NCBI GenBank assembly: GCA_938003885.1
Contig: CALKWT010000225.1
Coordinates: 1-24,340, forward strand
Direction: 5' to 3'
Length of the DNA stretch: 24,340 nucleotides
DNA from: an uncultured Balneolaceae bacterium
GTDB taxonomy: Bacteria > Bacteroidota > Rhodothermia > Balneolales > Balneolaceae
The first letter of the stretch is position 1. Every line of letters begins with the position of its first letter. This document shows positions 9,589-16,909 of the stretch, in pieces. The translations under genes were made by a program, and so were the position numbers. The notes under the pieces are model-generated. The model worked only from the letters and a program-made list of their open reading frames with translations, ran no database searches and was not told where the DNA came from.

Positions 9589-9996
9589 ATGAATCGTTTA
9601 AAAGGACAATTTTTTACCAGGGAAAACACGGTTGAAGAGAAACTGGATCGCGGATTGCACCATTGGTTTTCCCGCCCGGATATCACAGGAAGCGAGGATC
9701 TGATTGTGGTTCGTGTGGAAGTCGGCCCGGGCGAAGGACACCCATTTCATATACATCCCGATATGGATGAGGTGATATACATCCTGTCCGGGCGCGCGGA
9801 GCAGTGGATCGAAGAAGAGAAAAAAATTCTGGAATCCGGCGAGTCCGTCTTTGTGCCTAAAAAGATGGTGCATGCCACCTTTAATGCCGGTACCGAACCC
9901 CTGCAGTTTTTAGCCATCCTGGGCCCCGGCGCCGATCTGGAAGGTTCTATGGTGGATGTAAGTGATCAAGAACCCTGGAAAAATCTAAAAAAGTAG
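9589..9996 (+). CDS. Cupin-2 domain protein
   Basis: Single-domain cupin of 135 residues without a signal peptide, so probably cytoplasmic. Both cupin motifs are intact: motif 1 with His54, His56 and Glu61 (GHPFHIHPDMDEVIYILSG) and motif 2 with His95 (GESVFVPKKMVHATFN). These four residues normally bind one divalent metal. Such small cupins serve as sugar isomerases, dioxygenases or sensors; the sequence does not tell which. It is preceded by a 255-bp spacer and followed by a probable terminator, so it may be a single-gene unit. Its place between a ThuA gene and the Tm-1-like pair suggests a role in handling a sugar or a sugar-derived acid, but that is only context. Confidence 0.9.
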   Translation: MNRLKGQFFTRENTVEEKLDRGLHHWFSRPDITGSEDLIVVRVEVGPGEGHPFHIHPDMDEVIYILSGRAEQWIEEEKKILESGESVFVPKKMVHATFNAGTEPLQFLAILGPGADLEGSMVDVSDQEPWKNLKK

Positions 9997-10022
9997 TCTC
10001 AAATATAGTTTATAACTGAACC

Positions 10023-10059
10023 CGGCCGGGATCGATAAGACCCGGGAGCCGTTTTATTT
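10023..10059 (+). terminator. Probable intrinsic terminator after the cupin gene
   Basis: CCGGG at 10026-10030 pairs with CCCGG at 10041-10045 around the loop ATCGATAAGA. The stem is extended by CGG/CCG with a 3-base bulge on the right side, and is followed by TTTTATTT at 10052-10059. It lies 27 bp after the cupin stop codon and would separate the cupin from the Tm-1-like gene. Confidence 0.55.
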
Positions 10060-10129
10060 GGGAGGCTTATACGCCTGCCTTACTGAACCACAGTAAACAA
10101 CTATCGATATTGGAAATTCAAAGACTGTT

Positions 10130-11356
10130 ATGAATAAAACCATCCTGCTCATCGGATCGTTTGATACCAAAGGCGAGGAGTTCTCCTATGTACGGGATCT
10201 GATCACAGCTAATGGATTGCAAACGTTGCTGCTGGATACCAGTGTACTTGGAGAGCCTTCTGGAGTCATCCCGGATATCTCTGCGGATCAGGTTGCACTC
10301 GCAGGTGGAAGCTCCCTGGAGGAGCTACGCCGGGCCGGTGACCGTGGAACAGCGGTCGATGTCATGATTGAAGGCGTTAAAAAGCTGGTTCAACAACAAT
10401 ATGAGGCGGGAAACTTTGATGCAGTGCTGAGCCTGGGTGGAGGCGCGGGTACCAATGTGGCTACTGCCGGTATGCGTGAACTTCCTGTGGGGGTCCCCAA
10501 GGTGATGGTATCCACGCTGGCGAGCTCCGATGTGAGCGCCTATGTAGGCGTTAAGGATATCACCATGATGTTTTCAGTAACGGATATCGCGGGTTTGAAC
10601 CCCATTTCACGCAGAGTATTGGCAAATGCAGCCGGAGCCGTCTGCGGTATGGCGGGTCAGCAGGTTCCGTCGGCACGGGAGAAGCCTCTGATTGCGGCAT
10701 CTATGTTTGGAGTAACCACACCGTGTGTTACGCAGGTACGAAAAATCCTGGAGAAGGCTGGCTACGAGCTGCTGGTGTTTCACGCCACCGGGAACGGAGG
10801 CCGTGCCATGGAATCGCTTATCGATGAAGGATATTTTTCCGGTGTGGCTGATCTTACCACGACGGAATGGGCAGACCAGGTTGTGGGAGGAGTTCTCGGT
10901 GCGGGGGAAGATCGCCTTGGGGCGGCAGGAAGAAGAAAGATACCCCAAGTCGTTTCCTGCGGCGCGCTGGATATGGTCAATTTCCATGCGATGGAGACCG
11001 TCCCGGAACGATTCCGGGGGAGAAACTTGTACAAACACAATCCCACCGTAACACTGATGCGGACCACGGGTGAGGAATGCCGGGAGATTGGACGCAGAAT
11101 TGCGGAGAAGCTGAATCAGTCCGAAGGGCCTGTTTCGCTGTTTCTTCCTTTAAAGGGTGTGAGCTCACTCGATACTCCCGGGAGGCCGTTTTATGATCCG
11201 GAGGCGAATCAGATCCTGTTCAGTTCCCTGCGAGAGCATCTTGAAGAACATGTACAAGTGTTTGAACTTGACCAACACATCAATGATACCGAATTTGCAA
11301 AAGTGGCAGCTGACGAACTGCTGTCCATGCTGGAAACGCGTACCGATTCTGGATAA
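10130..11356 (+). CDS. Tm-1-like ATP-binding domain protein (UPF0261 family)
   Basis: A 408-residue cytoplasmic protein matching the UPF0261/Tm-1 N-terminal domain over its whole length. Recognisable segments are ILLIGSFDTKGEEFSYVRDL at the N-terminus, the glycine-rich LSLGGGAGTNVATAGM, VPKVMVSTLASSDVSAYVG, LLVFHATGNGGRAMESLI, and LPLKGVSSLDTPGRPFYDPE near the end. In tomato Tm-1 the homologous part binds ATP and blocks a tobamovirus helicase; in bacteria no reaction is firmly established. The ATG at 10130 gives the normal family N-terminus. The next gene, 189 bp downstream, encodes the protein family that forms the C-terminal half of plant Tm-1, so the two very likely work as one complex or pathway step. 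With sugar-handling neighbours, a small-molecule kinase or lyase role is plausible but unproven. Confidence 0.9.
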   Translation: MNKTILLIGSFDTKGEEFSYVRDLITANGLQTLLLDTSVLGEPSGVIPDISADQVALAGGSSLEELRRAGDRGTAVDVMIEGVKKLVQQQYEAGNFDAVLSLGGGAGTNVATAGMRELPVGVPKVMVSTLASSDVSAYVGVKDITMMFSVTDIAGLNPISRRVLANAAGAVCGMAGQQVPSAREKPLIAASMFGVTTPCVTQVRKILEKAGYELLVFHATGNGGRAMESLIDEGYFSGVADLTTTEWADQVVGGVLGAGEDRLGAAGRRKIPQVVSCGALDMVNFHAMETVPERFRGRNLYKHNPTVTLMRTTGEECREIGRRIAEKLNQSEGPVSLFLPLKGVSSLDTPGRPFYDPEANQILFSSLREHLEEHVQVFELDQHINDTEFAKVAADELLSMLETRTDSG

Positions 11357-11545
11357 TTCGCTCTGCACACAGTAAAATTGGCTGTAGGAGGTGACCGCCG
11401 GAGCTCTTTCCGTGACGATCTGTCTGCAGATTATTTTCTGAGATAATACAGAGCACCGGCAGAGCAACAACTTATAGAAAAAGTTCCTTGCCCGATCACA
11501 GGAAGGAACAGCAACTCATTTTAATTCATAAAAAAACCATTAGAT

Positions 11546-12382
11546 ATGCCATTTATACCTTATCAGGAAAGCCTGAAACGACTACAAGATCAGATTGCCG
11601 CGAACCGGCCTATTATTGGTGCGGGTGCGGGAACGGGAATCTCCGCCAAGTTTGCCGAGCGCGGCGGGGTGGATATCATTATTATTTACAACTCCGGTCG
11701 CTACCGGATGGCCGGTCGCGGGAGTGCGGCGGGTATTTTAGCCTATGGGGATGCCAACGAAATCGTGGTGGACATGGCCAGTGAGGTTCTGCCGGTAGTG
11801 CAGGATACGCCGGTTCTGGCTGGTGTTTGCGGAACGGATCCGTTTCGGTTGATGCCGGTTTTTCTGAAGCAGCTCAAGGAGATGGGCTTTGATGGTGTGC
11901 AGAACTTTCCCACGGTGGGCGTCATTGACGGTAACTTTCGCCAGATTCTGGAAGAGACCGGGATGAGTTACGACCTGGAAGTGGAGATGATCCGTCAGGC
12001 GCATGAACTGGAAATGCTTACCTGCCCGTATGTATTCGATGTGGATCAGGCGGTCAAGATGACCGAGGCGGGTGCCGATGTGCTGGTGGCCCATATGAAT
12101 ACGACCGTCAGCGGTTCGATTGGTGTAAGTGAAGATGTTGCGCCCACGCTGGAGGAGTCTGCCCGGCGTATTCAGGAAATTCACGACGTAGCCAAGGAGA
12201 TCCGCGAGGATGTTATTGTGCTGTGTCATGGCGGGCCGATTGCCGAGCCTGAAGATGTGCAGTATATTTTTGAAAATACGAAGGGGATCGCCGGATTTTT
12301 CGGAGCCTCCAGCGTGGAGCGTCTGGCCACTGAGCGGGCGATTGAGGCGCAGGCGCGCTCATTTAAAGAGCTGAAGTTATAG
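11546..12382 (+). CDS. Phosphoenolpyruvate-hydrolase-like TIM-barrel protein (Tm-1 C-terminal half family)
   Basis: A 278-residue cytoplasmic TIM-barrel protein of the family annotated as phosphoenolpyruvate hydrolase-like. Visible motifs are PIIGAGAGTGISAKFAERGG, DIIIIYNSGRYRMAGRGS, VLAGVCGTDPF, GVQNFPTVGVIDG and VLCHGGPIAEPEDV, followed by the GFFGASSVERLA segment. The fold is in the same superfamily as PEP mutase/isocitrate-lyase-type enzymes, hence the name; the actual substrate is unknown. It pairs with the UPF0261 gene immediately upstream, as the two domains are joined in plant Tm-1. Start ATG at 11546 is supported by the family N-terminus and has no competing start. A strong terminator follows 23 bp after the stop, closing this unit. 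Confidence 0.9.
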   Translation: MPFIPYQESLKRLQDQIAANRPIIGAGAGTGISAKFAERGGVDIIIIYNSGRYRMAGRGSAAGILAYGDANEIVVDMASEVLPVVQDTPVLAGVCGTDPFRLMPVFLKQLKEMGFDGVQNFPTVGVIDGNFRQILEETGMSYDLEVEMIRQAHELEMLTCPYVFDVDQAVKMTEAGADVLVAHMNTTVSGSIGVSEDVAPTLEESARRIQEIHDVAKEIREDVIVLCHGGPIAEPEDVQYIFENTKGIAGFFGASSVERLATERAIEAQARSFKELKL

Positions 12383-12404
12383 TTTTTGTCTCTTTGAATC
12401 TTTG

Positions 12405-12441
12405 CAGTTCCCCTTCCCGGGTGGGGAGGGGACTGATTTTT
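12405..12441 (+). terminator. Intrinsic terminator after the Tm-1-like pair
   Basis: CAGT-CCCC and TCCC on the left pair with GGG, AGGGG and ACTG on the right, with two small bulges and a short loop around 12418-12422. TTTTT follows at 12437-12441. The hairpin is GC-rich and sits 23 bp after the stop codon. Confidence 0.75.
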
Positions 12442-12523
12442 GTTTCCATGTGGTAGCTGATAAGAACGCTGGTGTTTTTTCCGGGTCGGAACGGCTTCTG
12501 CCAATTAACTAACTTCTTTTTTT

Positions 12524-15500
12524 ATGTTAAACAGACAATCTTTACTGAAATGGGCATGCGCAGCCCTGATGATATTTGCTGGTTTTCTGGCCGGATGCGC
12601 AAACGAGGAATCATCAGAAAGGCCCCGCAGCGGCGAAGAGCGGCTGAAGGTTCTTTTTTTAGGGGATGACGCGGGGCACGAACCGGCAGTCCGGTTACGG
12701 GACATCGCCCGTCCGATGCTCGACCGGGGCATTGAACTCTTTTATACAAGTGATCTGGAGGATATCCATTTGGGGAACCTGCGTCGTTATGATGCGGTAC
12801 TCTTCTATGCCAATTATCACGAGCCGCACTACCCGCAAACCGATCCGCAGATGATCGCTGATCTGGTGCAGTACGTAGAAGAGGGTGGAGGTTTTGTGCC
12901 GGTTCACTCGGCTTCGGGTAACTTCCGTGACTCTGATGAGTATATCGCCCTTCTGGGCGGGGCGTTTGCCAGCCATGGTGTGGGCACATTCAGCACCCGT
13001 ATTGCCGAACCCGACCATCCGGTGATGAAAGGATTCACCGGGTTTGCAAGCTGGGACGAAACCTATGTACACCAGAAACATAACGAAGAAAACCGTACGG
13101 TATTGAGCTACCGTGATGATGAGCCTTGGACCTGGGTACGTACCCAAGGAGATGGGCGTGTATTTTATACCGCCTGGGGCCATGATGAGAGAACCTGGCA
13201 GAACCCGGGTTTCCATGAGCTTCTGGAGCGGGGAATTCGTTGGGCTGCAGGCCAGGACGTACAAGAAGAACTGGCTGGGCGTACGATTGAAAACCCGTTT
13301 ACCTATGTAGTACTTGATGTACCGTTTCCACCCCCGCACGAGGAGCGTCTGCGTTATGAGGAGGAGGTAGGGCCGATGGACCGGGGAGCCAATAATCCCC
13401 GTTACTACCAGAAACAAGAGCCTCTGGATCCCATCACAGCCATCGATCGGATGATTGTGCAGCCGGGCTACCGTGTAGAGCTGTTTGCCTCCGAACCTGA
13501 TATTGTAAACCCTATTTACATGGACTGGGATGAGCAGGGACGCCTCTGGGTGATTGAATCGATTGAATATCCTTATCCACGGAATTTCTGGCCGGATGGC
13601 GGCGGCAAGGATCGTATTATGATTCTGGAAGATACCGATGGGGATGGCCGGGCAGACAAGTTTACTGTATTTGCTGACAGCCTTAATATTCCGACTTCTC
13701 TTGAGTTTGCCGATGGCGGGGTAGTGGTGCATCAGGCCCCCCAGACACTCTTTCTGAAAGATACCGATGGCGATGGAAAAGCGGATCACCGGGAGGTCCT
13801 GTTTGAGGGGTGGGATCAGTGGGATACCCACGCCGGGCCCAACAACTTGCACTACGGGCTGGACAACTGGCTCTGGGGTGTGCTTGGCTATGCCGGTATG
13901 GATGGCCAGGTTGGCGGCGAACACCACGATTTTGGAATGGGTGTGTACCGTTTTAAGAAAGATGGTTCAAAGCTGGAATTTTTACAGCGTACCAACAACA
14001 ACACTTGGGGTCTGGGTTTTAACGAACAGGGTAATGCGTTTATCTCCACAGCGAACGGGAATCCGAGCACAATGTTTACCATTCCTCAGCGACTCTACCG
14101 GGGTCTCGATGGATTAGGAGATTCAGTGACCGACCGTCTGACGGATACTGCACGGATTATTACTCTGACCAATCTGTTCCGCCAGGTTGACTGGGTGGGT
14201 GCATTTACCTCTGCAGCCGGGCACGGTCTTTATACCGCCAGGAGCTGGCCGCAGGAGTATTGGAACCAGCGTGCCTTCGTAGCAGAGCCGACGGTTCAGC
14301 TGGTTGCCGAGATGGTGCTTGAAAAAGAAGGGGAGAGCTTTCGTGCGGAGTACCCCCGGAACCTGATTGCCAGTGATGATGAGTGGTTCAGCCCGATCAT
14401 GGCTGAAGTAGGTCCTGACGGACAGGTTTGGATAGCCGACTGGTACAACTATATCATCCAGCACAACGCGGAGAGTGATCGTCAGGAACCGACCCCCGGC
14501 AATGCGTATGCCAATCCGCTTCGTGACCGTCAGCATGGACGAATTTACCGGATTGTCTACGAAGGCGGGGAGACTGAAAAACCACTGAATCTGAAGGATG
14601 CCGGTACAGGTACGCTGGTTGAAGCGCTCACGCACCCGAATATGCGCTGGCGGAAGCATGCCCAGCGTCTTCTGGTCGAGAGCGGGGATCAGGGTGCTGT
14701 GGATGGGCTCATTGCACTTGTAGAGGATTCCTCCACCGATGAAATCGGCCTGAATCCAGGTGCCATTCACGCTCTTTGGGCCCTTCAGGGACTGGGAGCG
14801 CTGGATCAGCCAGAAGGGGAGGCGTTCCAGGCTGCTGTCGCTGCGCTGAATCATCCCTCGGCAGGTGTTCGGAGCAATTCCGTTCAGGTGCTGCCTGCTG
14901 CAGAAGAATCTGTGGAAGCGATCCTGGACGCGGGCCTTCTTGAAGACTCCGATGGAGATGTACGCTTGCGTACACTCATCGCCCTTGCAGATCAGCCGGC
15001 CTCTGCGGCGGCTGGAGAGGCCATTTACCGGTTGCTTGCGCAGCAGGAGAATCTCTCTGCGGAGTGGATTTCCCAGGCGGGTGTAATTGCAGCGGCGGCT
15101 CACCGGGGAGGATTTATAGAGGCTGCGGGGGGGCAAGATGCTGTTGAGGCGCTCCCTGCCCGGGACGATGAACAGCAGGAGCTCAATCTGGAGTCGATCA
15201 CGGTGATGATTGCCGGTCTGGAGCAGCCTGAGGAGGCTGACTCTCAGCAGAGGCAAGCAGCAGAAAGAGAGGAGATTGTCGTGGACGTAGAACTTGAACT
15301 GGGAGTCACCCCAAATGTCTTGCAATTTGACAAGGAGGAGCTGCGGGCCAGGGCAGGGCAAACTGTTCGTATTGTATTTACCAACACCGACAATATGGAA
15401 CACAATCTGCTGATCATTATGCCGGAAAGCCTGGCGGAAGTAGGCCGTCTGGCCGATCAGATGATGGCTTCACCCCAGGGCCGGGAACGGGCCTATATTC

Positions 15501-15661
15501 CCGACACTCCGGATGTGATTGCGGCCACTCCGATTCTGGATCCGGGAGAGCAGTTTGAGCTGGTGTTCCAGGTTCCTGAAGAGCCCGGCGAGTATGAATT
15601 TGTCTGTACAATTCCGGGACACTGGCGTATTATGAATGGATTGTTTATTGTCGAACCCTGA
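12524..15661 (+). CDS. ThuA / membrane-bound-dehydrogenase propeller / HEAT / azurin-like multidomain lipoprotein
   Basis: A 1045-residue lipoprotein (lipobox Cys25, FAGFLAGCANEE). Residues about 41-243 are ThuA (VLFLGDDAGHEP, GGGFVPVHSASGNF, VFYTAWGHDERTW). Residues about 314-683 are a beta-propeller of the putative membrane-bound dehydrogenase type common in Planctomycetes and Bacteroidota (GYRVELFASEPDIVNP, AEVGPDGQVWIADWYNYI, GRIYRIVY), with two calcium-loop-like DTDGDG motifs. Residues about 690-890 look like HEAT repeats. Residues 919-1045 form a cupredoxin with all type 1 copper ligands: His960 (MEHN), Cys1028, His1033 and Met1037 (CTIPGHWRIM). That spacing equals azurin's. There is no CxxCH heme motif. 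Likely an envelope oxidoreductase for a sugar or sugar alcohol that passes electrons to its own copper domain; the substrate is unknown. Terminators lie on both sides, so it appears to be its own transcription unit. Confidence 0.9.
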   Translation: MLNRQSLLKWACAALMIFAGFLAGCANEESSERPRSGEERLKVLFLGDDAGHEPAVRLRDIARPMLDRGIELFYTSDLEDIHLGNLRRYDAVLFYANYHEPHYPQTDPQMIADLVQYVEEGGGFVPVHSASGNFRDSDEYIALLGGAFASHGVGTFSTRIAEPDHPVMKGFTGFASWDETYVHQKHNEENRTVLSYRDDEPWTWVRTQGDGRVFYTAWGHDERTWQNPGFHELLERGIRWAAGQDVQEELAGRTIENPFTYVVLDVPFPPPHEERLRYEEEVGPMDRGANNPRYYQKQEPLDPITAIDRMIVQPGYRVELFASEPDIVNPIYMDWDEQGRLWVIESIEYPYPRNFWPDGGGKDRIMILEDTDGDGRADKFTVFADSLNIPTSLEFADGGVVVHQAPQTLFLKDTDGDGKADHREVLFEGWDQWDTHAGPNNLHYGLDNWLWGVLGYAGMDGQVGGEHHDFGMGVYRFKKDGSKLEFLQRTNNNTWGLGFNEQGNAFISTANGNPSTMFTIPQRLYRGLDGLGDSVTDRLTDTARIITLTNLFRQVDWVGAFTSAAGHGLYTARSWPQEYWNQRAFVAEPTVQLVAEMVLEKEGESFRAEYPRNLIASDDEWFSPIMAEVGPDGQVWIADWYNYIIQHNAESDRQEPTPGNAYANPLRDRQHGRIYRIVYEGGETEKPLNLKDAGTGTLVEALTHPNMRWRKHAQRLLVESGDQGAVDGLIALVEDSSTDEIGLNPGAIHALWALQGLGALDQPEGEAFQAAVAALNHPSAGVRSNSVQVLPAAEESVEAILDAGLLEDSDGDVRLRTLIALADQPASAAAGEAIYRLLAQQENLSAEWISQAGVIAAAAHRGGFIEAAGGQDAVEALPARDDEQQELNLESITVMIAGLEQPEEADSQQRQAAEREEIVVDVELELGVTPNVLQFDKEELRARAGQTVRIVFTNTDNMEHNLLIIMPESLAEVGRLADQMMASPQGRERAYIPDTPDVIAATPILDPGEQFELVFQVPEEPGEYEFVCTIPGHWRIMNGLFIVEP

Positions 15662-15694
15662 CAGGGGTAACAAGCTGGTCAGTAACCCTTACAG

Positions 15695-15762
15695 ATAGAT
15701 AAAAAACCTACCCTGTTGTAGCCCGGGACACCGATCCGGGCCGCAACAGGGTTTTTATCTAT
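15695..15762. terminator. Strong bidirectional-type intrinsic terminator
   Basis: ATAGATAAAAA (15695-15705) pairs perfectly with TTTTTATCTAT (15752-15762). Inside this, CCCTGTTG (15711-15718) pairs with CAACAGGG (15744-15751) and GCCCGG (15721-15726) with CCGGGC (15736-15741), closing a 9-base loop. A T-run follows the GC stem on the + strand, and an A-run precedes it, giving a T-run for the other strand. Confidence 0.85.
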
Positions 15763-15800
15763 AAATACCTACTTTAAATAACCACTTTATCCGAATACCT

Positions 15801-16514
15801 ATGCAAATCTTAAAAAACCTTTATCAAATCGGCGGTGACCTGAACGGATTCACATTTGATGAACCCGGAGCACTATGGAACGACGGCAATTCATTTCTTC
15901 TGAAAACGGATGAGGGGCTGATCATGTTTGACTGTGGGTGTGGAGACACCATGGATCAGATTTTCAGACATATTGAGTATTGGGATATGTCTCCGGATGA
16001 TATCCGGTACTGTATTCTGACACATCCCCATTATGATCACGCCGGGGGGGCGCATCTGCTTAAAGAGCGTGGTATTCCGCTAATTTCAATCCGGGAAACC
16101 GCTGACGCTGTTGCATCAGGAGATGAGCGATGCTGCGGATATCTCTATCACAAGACATTTCAGCCGGTGGAAGTGGACAGGGTTGTGGAAGATGGAGAAA
16201 TTCTGACTCTATGTGGCCTGGACATTGAAGTGATGCATCTGCCCGGGCACAGTATGGGATGCACTGCCTACCTGTTTGAATGGGAAGGAAAAAGGGTAGT
16301 GGTGAGCGGGGATGTGATCGGAACCCTTCTCAGTGGATTCTTTGGATGGGATGGTTCCATAGATTTTGATAAAAAAATCTACACAGAGTCTCTGCGTAAA
16401 TTCGCAAAAGTAGATACCGATATCATGTTGCCCGGACATGGTATGATCTACTTCCACAAACCCCGAAGAAGAGTGGAAGAAGCGCTCAATGCCGCATTGA
16501 TGGAGTGGAGATAG
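15801..16514 (+). CDS. Metallo-beta-lactamase-fold hydrolase
   Basis: A 237-residue MBL-fold protein with no signal peptide. Every metal ligand of a two-metal site is visible: HPHYDH at residues 75-80 (His75, His77, Asp79, His80), His150 (LPGHSMGC), Asp171 (VVSGDVIG) and His213 (MLPGHGM). The opening (LYQIGGDLNGFTFDEPGALW, NSFLLKTDEGLIMFDCG) is typical of broad MBL hydrolases such as lactonases and glyoxalase II relatives. There is an uncommon vicinal Cys pair at 111-112 (ERCCGYLY). The substrate is not evident; sugar lactones produced by the neighbouring oxidoreductases would be a sensible target, but that is inference. The ATG is only 38 bp after a strong terminator, so its promoter must lie in that gap or within the terminator, or expression depends on read-through. 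Confidence 0.9.
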   Translation: MQILKNLYQIGGDLNGFTFDEPGALWNDGNSFLLKTDEGLIMFDCGCGDTMDQIFRHIEYWDMSPDDIRYCILTHPHYDHAGGAHLLKERGIPLISIRETADAVASGDERCCGYLYHKTFQPVEVDRVVEDGEILTLCGLDIEVMHLPGHSMGCTAYLFEWEGKRVVVSGDVIGTLLSGFFGWDGSIDFDKKIYTESLRKFAKVDTDIMLPGHGMIYFHKPRRRVEEALNAALMEWR

Positions 16515-16909
16515 ATTATAAGCTGAACCGGAGCCCCATCCGTGGTCCTGATGGTTCCGAACTGCTTAACCGGTCTGAAGATCGGTCTGCACGCCTTGAG
16601 TGGTACGTTTGAACAGACAGTTTTTAAAGTCGGATCGGGGTCCCGCCTGCACCCCTGACTGTCCATGACCTCTGAAAAGTGGGCTATATATCTGAGTGAA
16701 GCCCGTGAAGTTGTACTTTGAGGTTTTAGTGCACAGATCATGGGGCAGACTGCAACAGTGAAATCATTGGGCTGCCGGTGAGCAGGGACTCACCGGACTT
16801 GGCAGTACAGAAGAAATTAGACTTTGAACTTTCATTAATTTTACTTAATCATACTACCATTTTGTAACAGATAAATTAGAACGTTTACTCCTGAACCAAA
16901 ACCTACATA
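16515..16909. other. 395-bp non-coding spacer
   Basis: No convincing coding frame on either strand. It holds an imperfect hairpin at 16529-16559 (10 pairs, 2-base bulge) without a T-run, a short direct repeat CGGTCTG at 16571-16577 and 16583-16589, and a perfect 8-bp hairpin at 16775-16796. The last 100 bases are AT-rich, as expected for a promoter and leader of the following gene, but I see no clean promoter match. Confidence 0.5.
16775..16796. promoter_or_regulatory. Perfect 8-bp inverted repeat upstream of the second giant ThuA gene
   Basis: CCGGTGAG (16775-16782) and CTCACCGG (16789-16796) are separated by CAGGGA. There is no T-run after it, so it is not an ordinary terminator. It lies 113 bp before the ATG at 16910. 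It could be an operator dyad or a leader hairpin. Confidence 0.3.

Noticed and set aside
12695..13927. Long open frame of about 410 codons on the minus strand inside the copper-fusion gene.
   Set aside because: It is antisense to a clear multidomain protein, and its translation has no recognisable motif; it comes from the codon use of the + strand gene.
14123..15403. Second long minus-strand open frame (about 426 codons) in the same gene.
   Set aside because: Same reason: antisense to the propeller, HEAT and cupredoxin coding sequence and without family motifs.
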